A stretch of 64,000 nucleotides of DNA from JAMXLJ01 sp036558745 (GTDB taxonomy: Bacteria > Actinomycetota > Acidimicrobiia > IMCC26256 > JAMXLJ01): assembly GCA_036558745.1 (NCBI GenBank), contig DATBEZ010000095.1:47435-111434 (forward strand), read 5' to 3'. Positions within the stretch are counted from its first letter, which is position 1. Each line of letters starts with the position of its first letter. This document shows, one piece after another, positions 50,870 through 58,351 of the stretch. Position numbers and translations under genes: made by a program. The notes under the pieces are model-generated. The model did no database searches and was not told where the DNA came from. It was given only the letters and a program-made list of their open reading frames with translations.

Positions 50870-51644
50870 GCCACCCCGCGAGCGCGCGGAGCAGCGCGGC
50901 CAGCCCGTCGGGGCCGTCGACGACCACGTCGGCCGCGTCGAGGAGGTCGAGCGGCGCTTCGCTGGAGCGCACCGCGATGCGGGTGACCGCGCGCAGCGCG
51001 CCCTCGTCACGCAGACGCGCGAGCGCGCCGAACGCGGCGAGGTCGCCGTGGTCGTCGCCGGCGAAGACCGCGCGCTCGATCCCGGGCGCGTCGGTGAGCA
51101 ACGCGGTGACCGCGGTCCCCTTGTCGACGGGCAGGGGTGGCCGGAGCTCGCGCGCCATTCGGGTCGGGTAGACGTTCAGCCCGAGCCGGCGACCGGTCTC
51201 GTCGGCCCAGCGGGTGGCCTCCTCGCCGAGCTCCGGGTGCATCCGCCAGTGCAGTGTCACCGCGAGGCCGCCCTTGCGCTCGACCCAGATGTCGGGGTAG
51301 CGCGCCTCGGCCTCGTCGGCCGCCTCCGCGACGGCCCGGAGGTACGGCTCCACGCGAGGATCGCTCACGACCGCGCCGTCGGCGAGGCGCTCGAGCCCGT
51401 ACTGGCCGACGTAGCGCATCCCGTCGATGGCGAGGCGCTCGCGCAGGAACGCGACCGGTCGGCCGCTCACGACGGCGACGAGTCCCAGCAGCGGTACGAG
51501 CGCGGCGAGCGCGTCGCGCGACGCGGGCAGCGGGACCGCGTCCTCTGGCTCGTCGACGATCGTCGCGATCGACCCGTCGTAGTCGACGAGGAGCGCGAGC
51601 GCGGTGGGGTCGCCGTCGGAGAGGGCGGCGAGCGGATCGCTCAC
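50862..51644 (-). CDS. otsB: HAD-type trehalose-6-phosphate phosphatase (OtsB)-like
   Basis: A 260-residue HAD phosphatase: DYDGSIATIVDEP (DxD nucleophile loop, Ser for the usual Thr), VVSGRP, VERKGGLAVTLHWR, VDKGTAVTALL and FAGDDHGDLAAF. Dephosphorylates trehalose 6-phosphate. GTG 51644. It is convergent and overlapping with the OtsA-like gene, so synthase and phosphatase are on opposite strands. Confidence 0.85.
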   Translation of the reverse strand: MSDPLAALSDGDPTALALLVDYDGSIATIVDEPEDAVPLPASRDALAALVPLLGLVAVVSGRPVAFLRERLAIDGMRYVGQYGLERLADGAVVSDPRVEPYLRAVAEAADEAEARYPDIWVERKGGLAVTLHWRMHPELGEEATRWADETGRRLGLNVYPTRMARELRPPLPVDKGTAVTALLTDAPGIERAVFAGDDHGDLAAFGALARLRDEGALRAVTRIAVRSSEAPLDLLDAADVVVDGPDGLAALLRALAGWLS

Positions 51645-51660
51645 GCGCGACCGTGCGGAC

Positions 51661-51705
51661 GGAGCGAAGCTCCGCCGGGCGGAGCCCTCCGAGCGGAAGC
51701 GCAGG
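51661..51705 (+). repeat. dispersed GC-rich repeat, copy 2
   Basis: Contains AGCTCCGCCGGGCG (51668-51681) shared with copies 1 and 3, flanked by GGAGCGA and CCTCCGAGCGGAAGCG. It lies in the 80-base gap between the OtsB-like start and the LytR_C stop. Confidence 0.55.
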
Positions 51706-51724
51706 GAGCCATCGACGTCGTGCG

Positions 51725-52297
51725 TCAGGCGCCGATCACGACGACGAGGTTCGCGTTCGCGTCCGCGTTCGACGGCGGCGGGGACGGCATCGGCGCGAGC
51801 TTCGGGTTCCCGCTGATCTGGGCCGCGAGCGCGGCCGCCTCGCGCGAGTACCCCGAGCGGTAGTAGACGACGGAGCCGGTCCGTTGTGTCGTGTCCTGGG
51901 CCGTCACCGTCTGGTAGCCCTTGTTCTTGAGCTGGGTCGTCAACGTTCCCGCGACGCCCGTCTGCCCGGAGCCGTTCAGCACCGCGACGACGATCTGTGC
52001 CGGCGTGCGCGCCGGAACGGGCCGCGCCGTGGTGGCGGTGGTGCGCGGCGGTGCCACTGCATGCAGCTTGGTCGTGGTGGTCGTGGCGGCCTTCGTGCTG
52101 CTGGTCTTCTGATCCCCGATCGGTCCTTCGTTGCCTTTGTCGACGACCTGGAGCAACACGATGCCGAGGATCACCGCGAGCCCGATGAGCAGCGCACCCC
52201 GCGCGCCGCGCGTCGCGTACGCGCGCTGGTGGCCGTCGGAGCCGCGCCCCGGCCGGCGGCGCGGCTGCTCGCCCGGGAGCAGTGTCGTGTCACTCAT
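51725..52297 (-). CDS. LytR_C domain membrane protein (VirR-like)
   Basis: A 190-residue protein: cytoplasmic Arg-rich N-terminus, one membrane helix GALLIGLAVILGIVLLQVV, a Thr/Ala/Pro linker and a LytR_C domain (VVAVLNGSGQTGVAGTLTTQL, TGSVVYYRSGYSREAAALAAQI). Paired with a DUF3263 gene exactly as Rv0430-Rv0431 in Mycobacterium tuberculosis, whose second protein affects cell-wall organisation and vesicle release. ATG 52297 overlaps the DUF3263 stop by four bases. Confidence 0.85.
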   Translation of the reverse strand: MSDTTLLPGEQPRRRPGRGSDGHQRAYATRGARGALLIGLAVILGIVLLQVVDKGNEGPIGDQKTSSTKAATTTTTKLHAVAPPRTTATTARPVPARTPAQIVVAVLNGSGQTGVAGTLTTQLKNKGYQTVTAQDTTQRTGSVVYYRSGYSREAAALAAQISGNPKLAPMPSPPPSNADANANLVVVIGA

Positions 52298-52545
52298 CGT
52301 GGCCCCGCACGACGGCCGCTGACGCGCGCCGCTTGACGCGCCGCTCGACGGCGGCGCAGGCGTTTGACGGTGAGAGGGTCGTAGGCAATCGCAGCATCCT
52401 CGTCGGCGAGCGACGCGAGGAGACGGTAGTACCGCGTCGGCGAGCAACCCAGGCGCTCACGGATCAGCGATTCCTTGGATCCCGGGGTGGTCCACCACGT
52501 TCGCTCGAAGTCGAGAATCGCGCGATCACGCTCGGACAGCTGCAT
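52294..52545 (-). CDS. DUF3263 family protein
   Basis: An 83-residue basic protein: LSERDRAILDFERTWWT, SKESLIRERLGCSPTRYYRLL, a helix-turn-helix-like stretch, and an Arg-rich tail. Typical actinobacterial DUF3263, likely DNA-binding. ATG 52545 gives the family start; the frame extends further upstream without homology-like features. Upstream partner of the LytR_C gene in the same operon. Confidence 0.85.
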   Translation of the reverse strand: MQLSERDRAILDFERTWWTTPGSKESLIRERLGCSPTRYYRLLASLADEDAAIAYDPLTVKRLRRRRAARQAARVSGRRAGPR

Positions 52546-52845
52546 TGGGACTCGATCCTGTCGGGCGGCGCACACGAAAGCAAGCATTTGGGAGTCAGGT
52601 GGCGTGCGCATGTCTCTTGCGCCGCCGACGGAGTCGGAGCGCGACGACCTGGGTCGGCGTCAAGGCGGCGTCATGTCAAGAGTGACTCGCGCCTGGAGAC
52701 GCGTCCCGGCCCACCCATGAACGCGCCGGGGGCTCGACACGCGCGGCACCGCCCACACGTCCAGCTCGTCTCGACGACGGTCGCGTGCGGTGCCGCACCG
52801 CGGCGCCTGGCCACCAGTCCGGGTCGCCCCGCGGAGACTCCGGGG
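52546..52845. other. intergenic stretch with no gene seen
   Basis: About 300 bases between DUF3263 and the tRNA-Thr terminator. Both strands were read; no protein-like frame, tRNA or clear promoter motif was found. The DUF3263 promoter should lie here. Confidence 0.4.
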
Positions 52846-52862
52846 GCGCCGCAAAGCGGCGC
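52846..52862 (-). terminator. hairpin directly after tRNA-Thr
   Basis: GCGCCGC (52846-52852) and GCGGCGC (52856-52862) form a perfect 7-bp stem with loop AAA, one base after the tRNA 3' end (52864). It lacks a T-tract. Confidence 0.5.
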
Positions 52863-52863
52863 G

Positions 52864-52937
52864 AGCCGGAGGTCGGATTCGAACCGACGACCTGACGCTT
52901 ACAAGGCGCCTGCTCTGACCAACTGAGCTACTCCGGC
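52864..52937 (-). tRNA. trnT: tRNA-Thr (anticodon TGT)
   Basis: On the minus strand the 74-base cloverleaf is complete: acceptor GCCGGAG/CTCCGGC, D-stem GCTC/GAGC, anticodon stem GGCGC/GCGTC (one G-T pair) with loop CTTGTAA, T-stem GTCGG/CCGAC with TTCGAAT. The anticodon TGT reads ACA and related Thr codons. CCA is not encoded. Its first ten bases are the last ten of rlmB. Confidence 0.95.
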
Positions 52938-53749
52938 GGACCCGTGAGGCTATCGCCACGGGTGCGGGCCACCTCGTAGCACGCGAGCGCGGCGGCGACC
53001 GACACGTTGAGCGACGCGATGGCGCCGTGCATCGGGATATGGACGAGCAGATCGCAGCGCTTCGCGGTGAGTCGCGCGAGACCGTGACCTTCCGCACCCA
53101 GCGCGAGCAGCACCGGGCGGTCTCCGAGGTCCAGGTCGAACAGGCTCGACGCTCCGCTCTCGTCGAGCCCGACCGTCCACACACCGTGACGCGACGCGCG
53201 ATCGAGCGCGCTCGGGATGCCGGCGACGTGCGCGATCGGGACGTGCTCGATCGCACCGGCCGCAGCCTTCGCCGCGGTCGGACCGACACCGGCGGCGCGG
53301 TGGCGCGGCAGCACGATGCCGGTCGCGCCGGCACCCTCCGCGCTGCGGATGATCGAGCCGAGGTTGCGCGGGTCGGTCACGCCGTCGAGCGCGACGAGGA
53401 AGGCGTGCGGGTCGTCGAGGAGCGCGTCGAAGTCGGCTTCGGGCAGCGGGTCGGCGATCGCCACGACTCCCTGGGGGGCGTCGGTCCTCGCCATCGCGTC
53501 GACGCGCGATCCCGACGTGCGACGCGGCGCGAACCCGAGACCAGACGCGAGGTCCTCGATCTCGTCGAGCACCGGCGACGGCTCTGCGTCGGCCGCGATC
53601 CAGAGCTGGCGGACCCGCCGCTTCCGCGCCCGGAGCAGCTCACGGACGGCCTGGCGGCCCTCGACCTGCTCGGTCGTGTGCCCGGCGCGCCGGTCCCGCG
53701 ACGGCCGCGGCCGCGGGCGTCCGCCTCCGCGCCTCAGCTGCGACGCCAC
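52928..53749 (-). CDS. rlmB: 23S rRNA (guanosine-2'-O-)-methyltransferase RlmB (SpoU family)
   Basis: A 273-residue SPOUT methyltransferase using SAM. Motif 1 DPRNLGSIIRSAEGAGATG, motif 2 LALGAEGHGLARL, motif 3 IPMHGAIASLNVSVAAALACYE; the N-terminal substrate-binding domain starts VEGRQAVRELLRA. GTG 53749. The N-terminus is Arg/Gly-rich. Overlaps cysS by 16 bases and tRNA-Thr by 10; its TAG stop is bases 8-10 of the tRNA. Confidence 0.92.
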   Translation of the reverse strand: MASQLRRGGGRPRPRPSRDRRAGHTTEQVEGRQAVRELLRARKRRVRQLWIAADAEPSPVLDEIEDLASGLGFAPRRTSGSRVDAMARTDAPQGVVAIADPLPEADFDALLDDPHAFLVALDGVTDPRNLGSIIRSAEGAGATGIVLPRHRAAGVGPTAAKAAAGAIEHVPIAHVAGIPSALDRASRHGVWTVGLDESGASSLFDLDLGDRPVLLALGAEGHGLARLTAKRCDLLVHIPMHGAIASLNVSVAAALACYEVARTRGDSLTGPPE

Positions 53750-55107
53750 ACGGTCCCGTTGGGGGTGTCCTCGAGCAGGATGCCCTGCTCGGCGAGCTCG
53801 TCGCGGATGCGGTCGGCCCCGGCGAAGTCGCGCGCGGCGCGCTTGGCGTCGCGTTCGGCGACCTTCGCGTCGATCGCGGCGTCGGGCTCCCCCGACCCGC
53901 TGCGCAGCTCGATACCGAGCGCCCCAGCGAGCTCCCGGATGGTCGCGATCAGCGCACTCGCGCGCGTCGTGTCACCGGCGTCCAGCAGCTTGTTGGCGTC
54001 GTTCTTCGCCGCGAACACCACACCGAGCGCCTCCGGCGTGCCGAAGTCGTCGTCCATCGCGGCGCGGAACGCGTCGACGACCGACGCCTCGACGGCCGCG
54101 TCGTCGACGTCCACACCGAGCGCGCCGGCGCGGCGGAGCAGCGCGTCGAGCCCGTCGAGCGCGGTCTCGGCGGCGCGCAGCTCGTCGGCACCGAGCTCGA
54201 CCGGCTTGCGGTAGTGCGTCTGCAGCACCGCAAGCCGCAGCGCGCGCGGGTCGTGCGCGTCGAGCGCGTCGGAGAGCGTGGTGAAGTTGCCGAGCGACTT
54301 CGACATCTTCTCGCCGTTGATGTTGAGCATGCCGGAGTGCACCCAGTAGCGCGCGAACGCGCGTCCCGCCGCCTCCGACTCGGCCCGCTCGTTCTCGTGG
54401 TGCGGGAACACGAGGTCGGTGCCGCCGCCGTGGATGTCGAAGCGCTCGCCGAGCAGGTCGAGCGACATGGCCGCGCACTCGATGTGCCAGCCGGGACGGC
54501 CCGGACCCCACGGCGAGTCCCACGTCGGCTCACCCGGCTTCGCCGCCTTCCACAACGCGAAGTCGACCGGGCTGCGCTTCTGCTCGTCCACGTCGACGCG
54601 ACCGCCGGCGGACTCGAGCAGATCCGCGATCCGGCGGTGCGAGAGCTCGCCGTACCCGGGGTACGCGTCGACCGCGAAGTACACGCCCGAGCCGTCGACG
54701 ACGTACGCGTGCCCGCTGTCGACCAGCTCGCCGATCAGCTCGATCATCTTGTCGACGTACTCGGTCGCGTGCGGAGCGCGGTCGGGGCGTTCGATGCCGA
54801 GGCGGTCGAGCTGCTCCCAGTAGGACTGCTCGTAGCGCACCGCGATCTCGGGCTCGGTGCTGCCTTCCTTCGCGGCACGGTTGATGATGTTGTCGTCGAT
54901 GTCGGTGACGTTCGACGCGAACGTCACGTCGTAGCCCGACCACGCGAGGTACCGGCGGATCGTGTCGAACACGATCGCGGTGCGGCCGTGGCCCATGTGC
55001 GGGACGTCGTAGACGGTCGGGCCGCAGACGTACATGGCGACGCGACCGGGCTCACGAGGCTCGAAGTCGACCTCGCGGCCGCTGAGCGTGTCGTGCAGCC
55101 GCAGCAT
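53734..55107 (-). CDS. cysS: cysteinyl-tRNA synthetase
   Basis: A 457-residue class I synthetase: zinc Cys in YVCGPTVYD, HIGH-type PHMGHGRTAIVF, GWHIECAAMS, HGGGTDLVFPHHENE and EKMSKSLGNF (KMSKS). ATG 55107 (MLRLHDTLSGREV) is the usual start; a GTG at 55167 would add 20 residues and follow ispF almost directly. Charges tRNA-Cys. Part of the ispD-ispF-cysS-rlmB run. Confidence 0.95.
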   Translation of the reverse strand: MLRLHDTLSGREVDFEPREPGRVAMYVCGPTVYDVPHMGHGRTAIVFDTIRRYLAWSGYDVTFASNVTDIDDNIINRAAKEGSTEPEIAVRYEQSYWEQLDRLGIERPDRAPHATEYVDKMIELIGELVDSGHAYVVDGSGVYFAVDAYPGYGELSHRRIADLLESAGGRVDVDEQKRSPVDFALWKAAKPGEPTWDSPWGPGRPGWHIECAAMSLDLLGERFDIHGGGTDLVFPHHENERAESEAAGRAFARYWVHSGMLNINGEKMSKSLGNFTTLSDALDAHDPRALRLAVLQTHYRKPVELGADELRAAETALDGLDALLRRAGALGVDVDDAAVEASVVDAFRAAMDDDFGTPEALGVVFAAKNDANKLLDAGDTTRASALIATIRELAGALGIELRSGSGEPDAAIDAKVAERDAKRAARDFAGADRIRDELAEQGILLEDTPNGTVWRRS

Positions 55108-55170
55108 GCCCGTCGAGGCTAGCGAGCCCGGGCGCGCGGGCCGGATCACTTCTTTCCCGTCGTCCACCCG

Positions 55171-55671
55171 CTACGCCCGTTCGAGCAGCGCGACGGCCCA
55201 CGCGGCGATGCCCTCGCCGCGTCCGATCGTGCCCAACCCCTCGGTCCGCTTCGGCTTGACCGACACGCGCAGCACCTCGCCCATCGGCTCGCGCGCGGGC
55301 GCGAGCGCGGCGGCGAGGTTCGCGCTCATGGCCGGCAGGTGCGCGGCGAGCGGCGGACGCTCGGCGGCGACGACGACGTCGACGTTGCCCACCCACATGC
55401 CGGTCCTGACCACCCGCCGGACGACGTCCTCGAGCAGACCCATCGACGACGCGTCCCGGTACCGGTCGTCGGACGCCGGGAACAGGGTGCCGAGATCGGG
55501 TAGGCCCGCGGCACCCAGCAGCGCGTCGGCGACCGCGTGGGCGATGACGTCGGCGTCGGAGTGACCGGCGAGCCCCGGGCCGTCCACGTGCACGCCCGCC
55601 AGCACGAGCCGGCGCGCGGCGTCGTCACTGAACGGGTGGACGTCGAACCCGAGCCCGACACGCGATCTCAT
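55171..55671 (-). CDS. ispF: 2-C-methyl-D-erythritol 2,4-cyclodiphosphate synthase
   Basis: A 166-residue IspF of the MEP isoprenoid pathway: GLGFDVHPF and GHSDADVIAHAVADALLGA (zinc Asp and His), VSVKPKRTEGLGTIGRGEGIA. ATG 55671 overlaps the stop of a 22-codon mini-ORF that in turn overlaps the ispD stop, giving a translational relay. Confidence 0.95.
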   Translation of the reverse strand: MRSRVGLGFDVHPFSDDAARRLVLAGVHVDGPGLAGHSDADVIAHAVADALLGAAGLPDLGTLFPASDDRYRDASSMGLLEDVVRRVVRTGMWVGNVDVVVAAERPPLAAHLPAMSANLAAALAPAREPMGEVLRVSVKPKRTEGLGTIGRGEGIAAWAVALLERA

Positions 55672-55736
55672 GGCTCCCTCCGCCGCACCCTCCCGGGCTC
55701 CGCCCAGGGCGCGGCTTCGTCCGCACGCGATCTCAT
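55668..55736 (-). CDS. 22-codon bridge ORF between ispD and ispF
   Basis: ATG 55736 overlaps the ispD stop in ATGA and its own TGA overlaps the ispF ATG in ATGA. It would encode MRSRADEAAPWAEPGR and six more residues. The first 12 bases repeat the first 12 of ispF (ATGAGATCGCGT). It may only carry ribosomes across the gap rather than make a functional peptide. Confidence 0.5.
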   Translation of the reverse strand: MRSRADEAAPWAEPGRVRRREP

Positions 55737-56371
55737 GGCCTGCAGTCCTCGGCGAGCGCGTCGGCGATGCGCAGGTCGTCGGCGTCGGTCACCTTGAGGT
55801 TGCGCCGGTCGCCCGGCACGACCACGACCACGCCGCCCCCGGCCTCCACCAGTGCCGCGTCGTCGGTCGCGTCGGCGGATCCGGCGTGTGCCGCCCGCAA
55901 CGTCGCGGTCCGGAAGGCCTGCGGCGTCTGGGCCGCGACGAGCTCCTCGCGAGGGACCGTCTCGACCACCCGCGCACCCTCCACCCGCTTCACCGTGTCG
56001 GCGACCGCGACGGCCGGGACCGCGGCGTCGGCGCCGGCGCGGACCGCGGCGACGACCGCCTCGAAGAGCGCGGCCGGTGCGAGCGGGCGCGCCGCGTCGT
56101 GGACGACGACCACGTCGGCGTCGTCGGGCACCACAGCGAGCCCGGCGCGCACCGAGTCGCTCCGGGTCGCGCCGCCCGGGACCGCGGCCGTGACCGGAGT
56201 CCCGCTCCACTCCTCACCCGGCGGGAGCACCACGACGACGTGGTCGCACACCGAACCCATCGCGGCGACGGCGCGGTCGACGAGGCGCTCGCCGCGCACG
56301 GTCGCGAACTGCTTGGCCGACCCGAAGCGGGCGCCGCTGCCCGCGGCCACGACGATCCCCCAGGCCGGCAC
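55733..56371 (-). CDS. ispD: 2-C-methyl-D-erythritol 4-phosphate cytidylyltransferase
   Basis: A 212-residue IspD: WGIVVAAGSGARFGSAKQF (nucleotide-binding loop), VVHDAARPLAPAALFEAVV, AVPAVAVADTVKRV, AAQTPQAFRTATL and DDAALVEAGGGVVVVVPGDRRNLKVT. Makes CDP-ME in the MEP pathway. GTG 56371 starts it at the conserved strand; a GTG further upstream is possible. Confidence 0.95.
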   Translation of the reverse strand: MPAWGIVVAAGSGARFGSAKQFATVRGERLVDRAVAAMGSVCDHVVVVLPPGEEWSGTPVTAAVPGGATRSDSVRAGLAVVPDDADVVVVHDAARPLAPAALFEAVVAAVRAGADAAVPAVAVADTVKRVEGARVVETVPREELVAAQTPQAFRTATLRAAHAGSADATDDAALVEAGGGVVVVVPGDRRNLKVTDADDLRIADALAEDCRP

Positions 56372-56430
56372 GGCGTCAGTATGGCTGGAGCGCCCGAGCT
56401 CCCGGCGAACGTCGGTCACCCACCGGCTGC

Positions 56431-56474
56431 GTTGGGACACGATCCGGCGCCGGAGGCCCGGAACGTGACCCAAC
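56431..56474. terminator. GTTGGGAC inverted repeat, copy C
   Basis: GTTGGGACACGATCCGG (56431-56447) pairs with 56458-56474 with two A-A mismatches. The left 20 bases (56431-56450) are identical to the left arm of copy B. It starts 17 bases after the PIN-TRAM stop on the minus strand. Confidence 0.6.
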
Positions 56475-56490
56475 CGAGCGGCGGGGTTGG

Positions 56491-57549
56491 TCAGTCGAGG
56501 GCGTCGTCCTCGGCGGGACGAGCGAAGACGATCCGACCGACCGCGGTCGGCACCACCGACATCGCGACCAGCGGGACCCGGCCAGTCCCGACCAGGTCGG
56601 CGCCGCCGTTGACGACCACCATGGACCCGTCGTCGAGGAAGCCGACGCCCTGGCCGGGCTCCCGGCCCGGCTTGGTCAGATCGACCTCGAGCACCTCGCC
56701 CGCGTTCACGTCCGGGCCGAGCTCGGTCGCCAGGCGCCGCAGGTTGCACGTGGCCACGCCCTGCACGTCGGCGACCCGCACGAGGTTCGTGTCGGTCGTG
56801 AGCAGGCGGAGGTGGAGGCGCTTCGCCAGCGCGACGAGCTTCGCGTCGACCGCCTCGATCGCGGGCATCTCGTCGTCGAGCACGTAGACCCGGACCGGAG
56901 CCTCCCGCCGGATCAGGTCGAGCATCTCGAGGCCGCGCCGCGCCCGGCGCTTGCGGGTCGGTTCGGCCGCGTCCGCGAGGCCCTGCAGCTCGTCGAGGAC
57001 GAAGCGCGGCACCATCAGGTCGTCGCTGACCACGCCCGACATCACGAGCGCCAGCAGCTTGCCGTCCATGACCGCGGACGTGTCGACGAGGAAGCCCTCG
57101 TCGCGCTCGAAGGGCTCGGCCCGCACCAGCGGACGGGTGGAGAGCCCGAGCATGTGGAACAGCTCCGTGCTCTTGCCCGCAGCGAGACGGAAGCCGATGT
57201 AGCCGACCGTCCACACGAGGAGTCCGCCTGCGGGGAGGGCCACCTGGGGCGGCGCGAGCAGGGCTATCGGGGCCGCGAGCGTGGCACCCCCGAGGGCGCC
57301 GACGACGCCACCCACGAACCCGGCCATGACCTGGGCCGCGGGCAGGGGCTCGACGTGGCGCTCGACCACGCCGACGGCCCGTTCGAGGAGCCGGCCGAAG
57401 ATGCCGCCCACGACGTAGCCGACGAGACAGCCCAGCATGGCGGTGATGCCGGGGGCGGTGGCGGCGGTCGCGGAGGCGTCACGACCGAGCCAGTAGCCGG
57501 CCGCCGTGAACAGCACGACGATGAAGAGCCGGACGACCTCGACGAACAT
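56491..57549 (-). CDS. membrane PIN-TRAM domain protein (YacL-like)
   Basis: A 352-residue protein: four hydrophobic segments in residues 1-130, a PIN ribonuclease domain (GFLVDTSAVMDGKLLALV, VPRFVLDELQGLAD, LLTTDTNLVRVA with acidic residues) and a C-terminal TRAM RNA-binding domain (NAGEVLEVDLTKPGREPGQGVGFL). Predicted membrane-tethered endoribonuclease. ATG 57549; its GGAGG is inside an inverted repeat (57553-57580). Downstream of carD on the same strand. Confidence 0.88.
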   Translation of the reverse strand: MFVEVVRLFIVVLFTAAGYWLGRDASATAATAPGITAMLGCLVGYVVGGIFGRLLERAVGVVERHVEPLPAAQVMAGFVGGVVGALGGATLAAPIALLAPPQVALPAGGLLVWTVGYIGFRLAAGKSTELFHMLGLSTRPLVRAEPFERDEGFLVDTSAVMDGKLLALVMSGVVSDDLMVPRFVLDELQGLADAAEPTRKRRARRGLEMLDLIRREAPVRVYVLDDEMPAIEAVDAKLVALAKRLHLRLLTTDTNLVRVADVQGVATCNLRRLATELGPDVNAGEVLEVDLTKPGREPGQGVGFLDDGSMVVVNGGADLVGTGRVPLVAMSVVPTAVGRIVFARPAEDDALD

Positions 57550-57552
57550 GGG

Positions 57553-57580
57553 GATCCTCCTCCCGCCCGGAAGGAGGATC
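57553..57580 (-). promoter_or_regulatory. inverted repeat that can hide the PIN-TRAM ribosome-binding site
   Basis: On the minus strand GATCCTCC (57580-57573) can pair with GGAGGATC (57560-57553), loop of 12 bases. The second arm contains GGAGG, the only good ribosome-binding site for ATG 57549. Pairing would block initiation. Confidence 0.6.
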
Positions 57581-57581
57581 G

Positions 57582-57599
57582 GCGCCCCCGCGGGGGCGC
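57582..57599 (-). terminator. GC-rich palindrome after carD
   Basis: GCGCCCCCGCGGGGGCGC is a perfect 18-base palindrome starting 16 bases after the carD stop (57616) and just before the ribosome-binding-site hairpin, consistent with a carD terminator or attenuator. Confidence 0.5.
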
Positions 57600-57615
57600 T
57601 TGAACGGGAAGGGCG

Positions 57616-58098
57616 CTACTTGGCGAGGACCTCGTCGAGCTTGGCCTCGGCCGCCTCCTCGTTGACGCCGATGGCGAACGTCAGCTCCGAGACCAGGATC
57701 TGGCGGGCCTTGCCGAGCATGCGCTTCTCGCCCGCGGAGAGACCCTTGTCCTTCTCACGGATCGTGAGATTCCGGACGACCTCCGCGACCTGGTAGATGT
57801 CGCCGCTCTTGAGCTTCTCGACGTGGTTCTTGAAGCGGCGGGACCAGTTCGTGGGCATCCTCGCCTCCTTCTTGCGAAGGACGGCGAAGACCTCCTCGAC
57901 CTCCTCGTCGTTGATGACGTCGCGGAGGCCGATCTCCTCGGCGTTGTCGGCCGGGACCATGAGGGTGAGGTCGCCGTAGGCGAGACGCAGCACGAGGTAG
58001 TCGCGCTTCTCGCCGAAGACGTCCTTCTTCTCCCGACGCTCGATCGTGGCCGCACCGTGATGCGGATAGACCACCTTGTCGCCGACGTCGAAGGCCAT
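57616..58098 (-). CDS. carD: CarD family RNA polymerase-binding regulator
   Basis: A 160-residue CarD: N-terminal Tudor-like RNA-polymerase beta-binding domain (MAFDVGDKVVYPHHGAATI, DYLVLRLAYGDLTLMVP) and C-terminal helical DNA-contacting domain (RRFKNHVEKLKSGDIYQVAEVVRNL). Stabilises open complexes, especially at rRNA promoters in mycobacteria. GAGGAG precedes ATG 58098. Confidence 0.93.
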   Translation of the reverse strand: MAFDVGDKVVYPHHGAATIERREKKDVFGEKRDYLVLRLAYGDLTLMVPADNAEEIGLRDVINDEEVEEVFAVLRKKEARMPTNWSRRFKNHVEKLKSGDIYQVAEVVRNLTIREKDKGLSAGEKRMLGKARQILVSELTFAIGVNEEAAEAKLDEVLAK

Positions 58099-58155
58099 GT
58101 CGCTCCTCGGAAGAGTGCAGCCCGCGGGCGGGACAACTCGCCCAGCGGGACACCA

Positions 58156-58185
58156 AGGATACCGGACCTGCGGGGATACCCCCAA
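58156..58185 (-). promoter_or_regulatory. candidate carD promoter
   Basis: Minus strand TTGGGG (58185-58180) and TATCCT (58161-58156), spacing 18, about 58 bases before the carD ATG. GGTATCC occurs twice within it. Confidence 0.45.
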
Positions 58186-58192
58186 TCCGTCA

Positions 58193-58233
58193 GGAGCGAA
58201 GCGGAGCTCCGCCGGGCGAAGCCCACCGAGCGG
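58193..58233 (+). repeat. dispersed GC-rich repeat, copy 3
   Basis: Holds the 22 bases (58203-58224) identical to copy 1 and AGCTCCGCCGGGCG (58205-58218). It lies upstream of carD in the region shared with the divergent Crp/Fnr-type gene. Confidence 0.6.
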
Positions 58234-58351
58234 ACACGACCACGCAGCACCGTGCACACGGGCACCGGCGGCACGCGACCCGGCCGACGCCAGGCCGGTA
58301 CGCTCCATCTTCTTATCGCCCCCTCACCTGGTCTGCAGGGAGGTGCACCTC

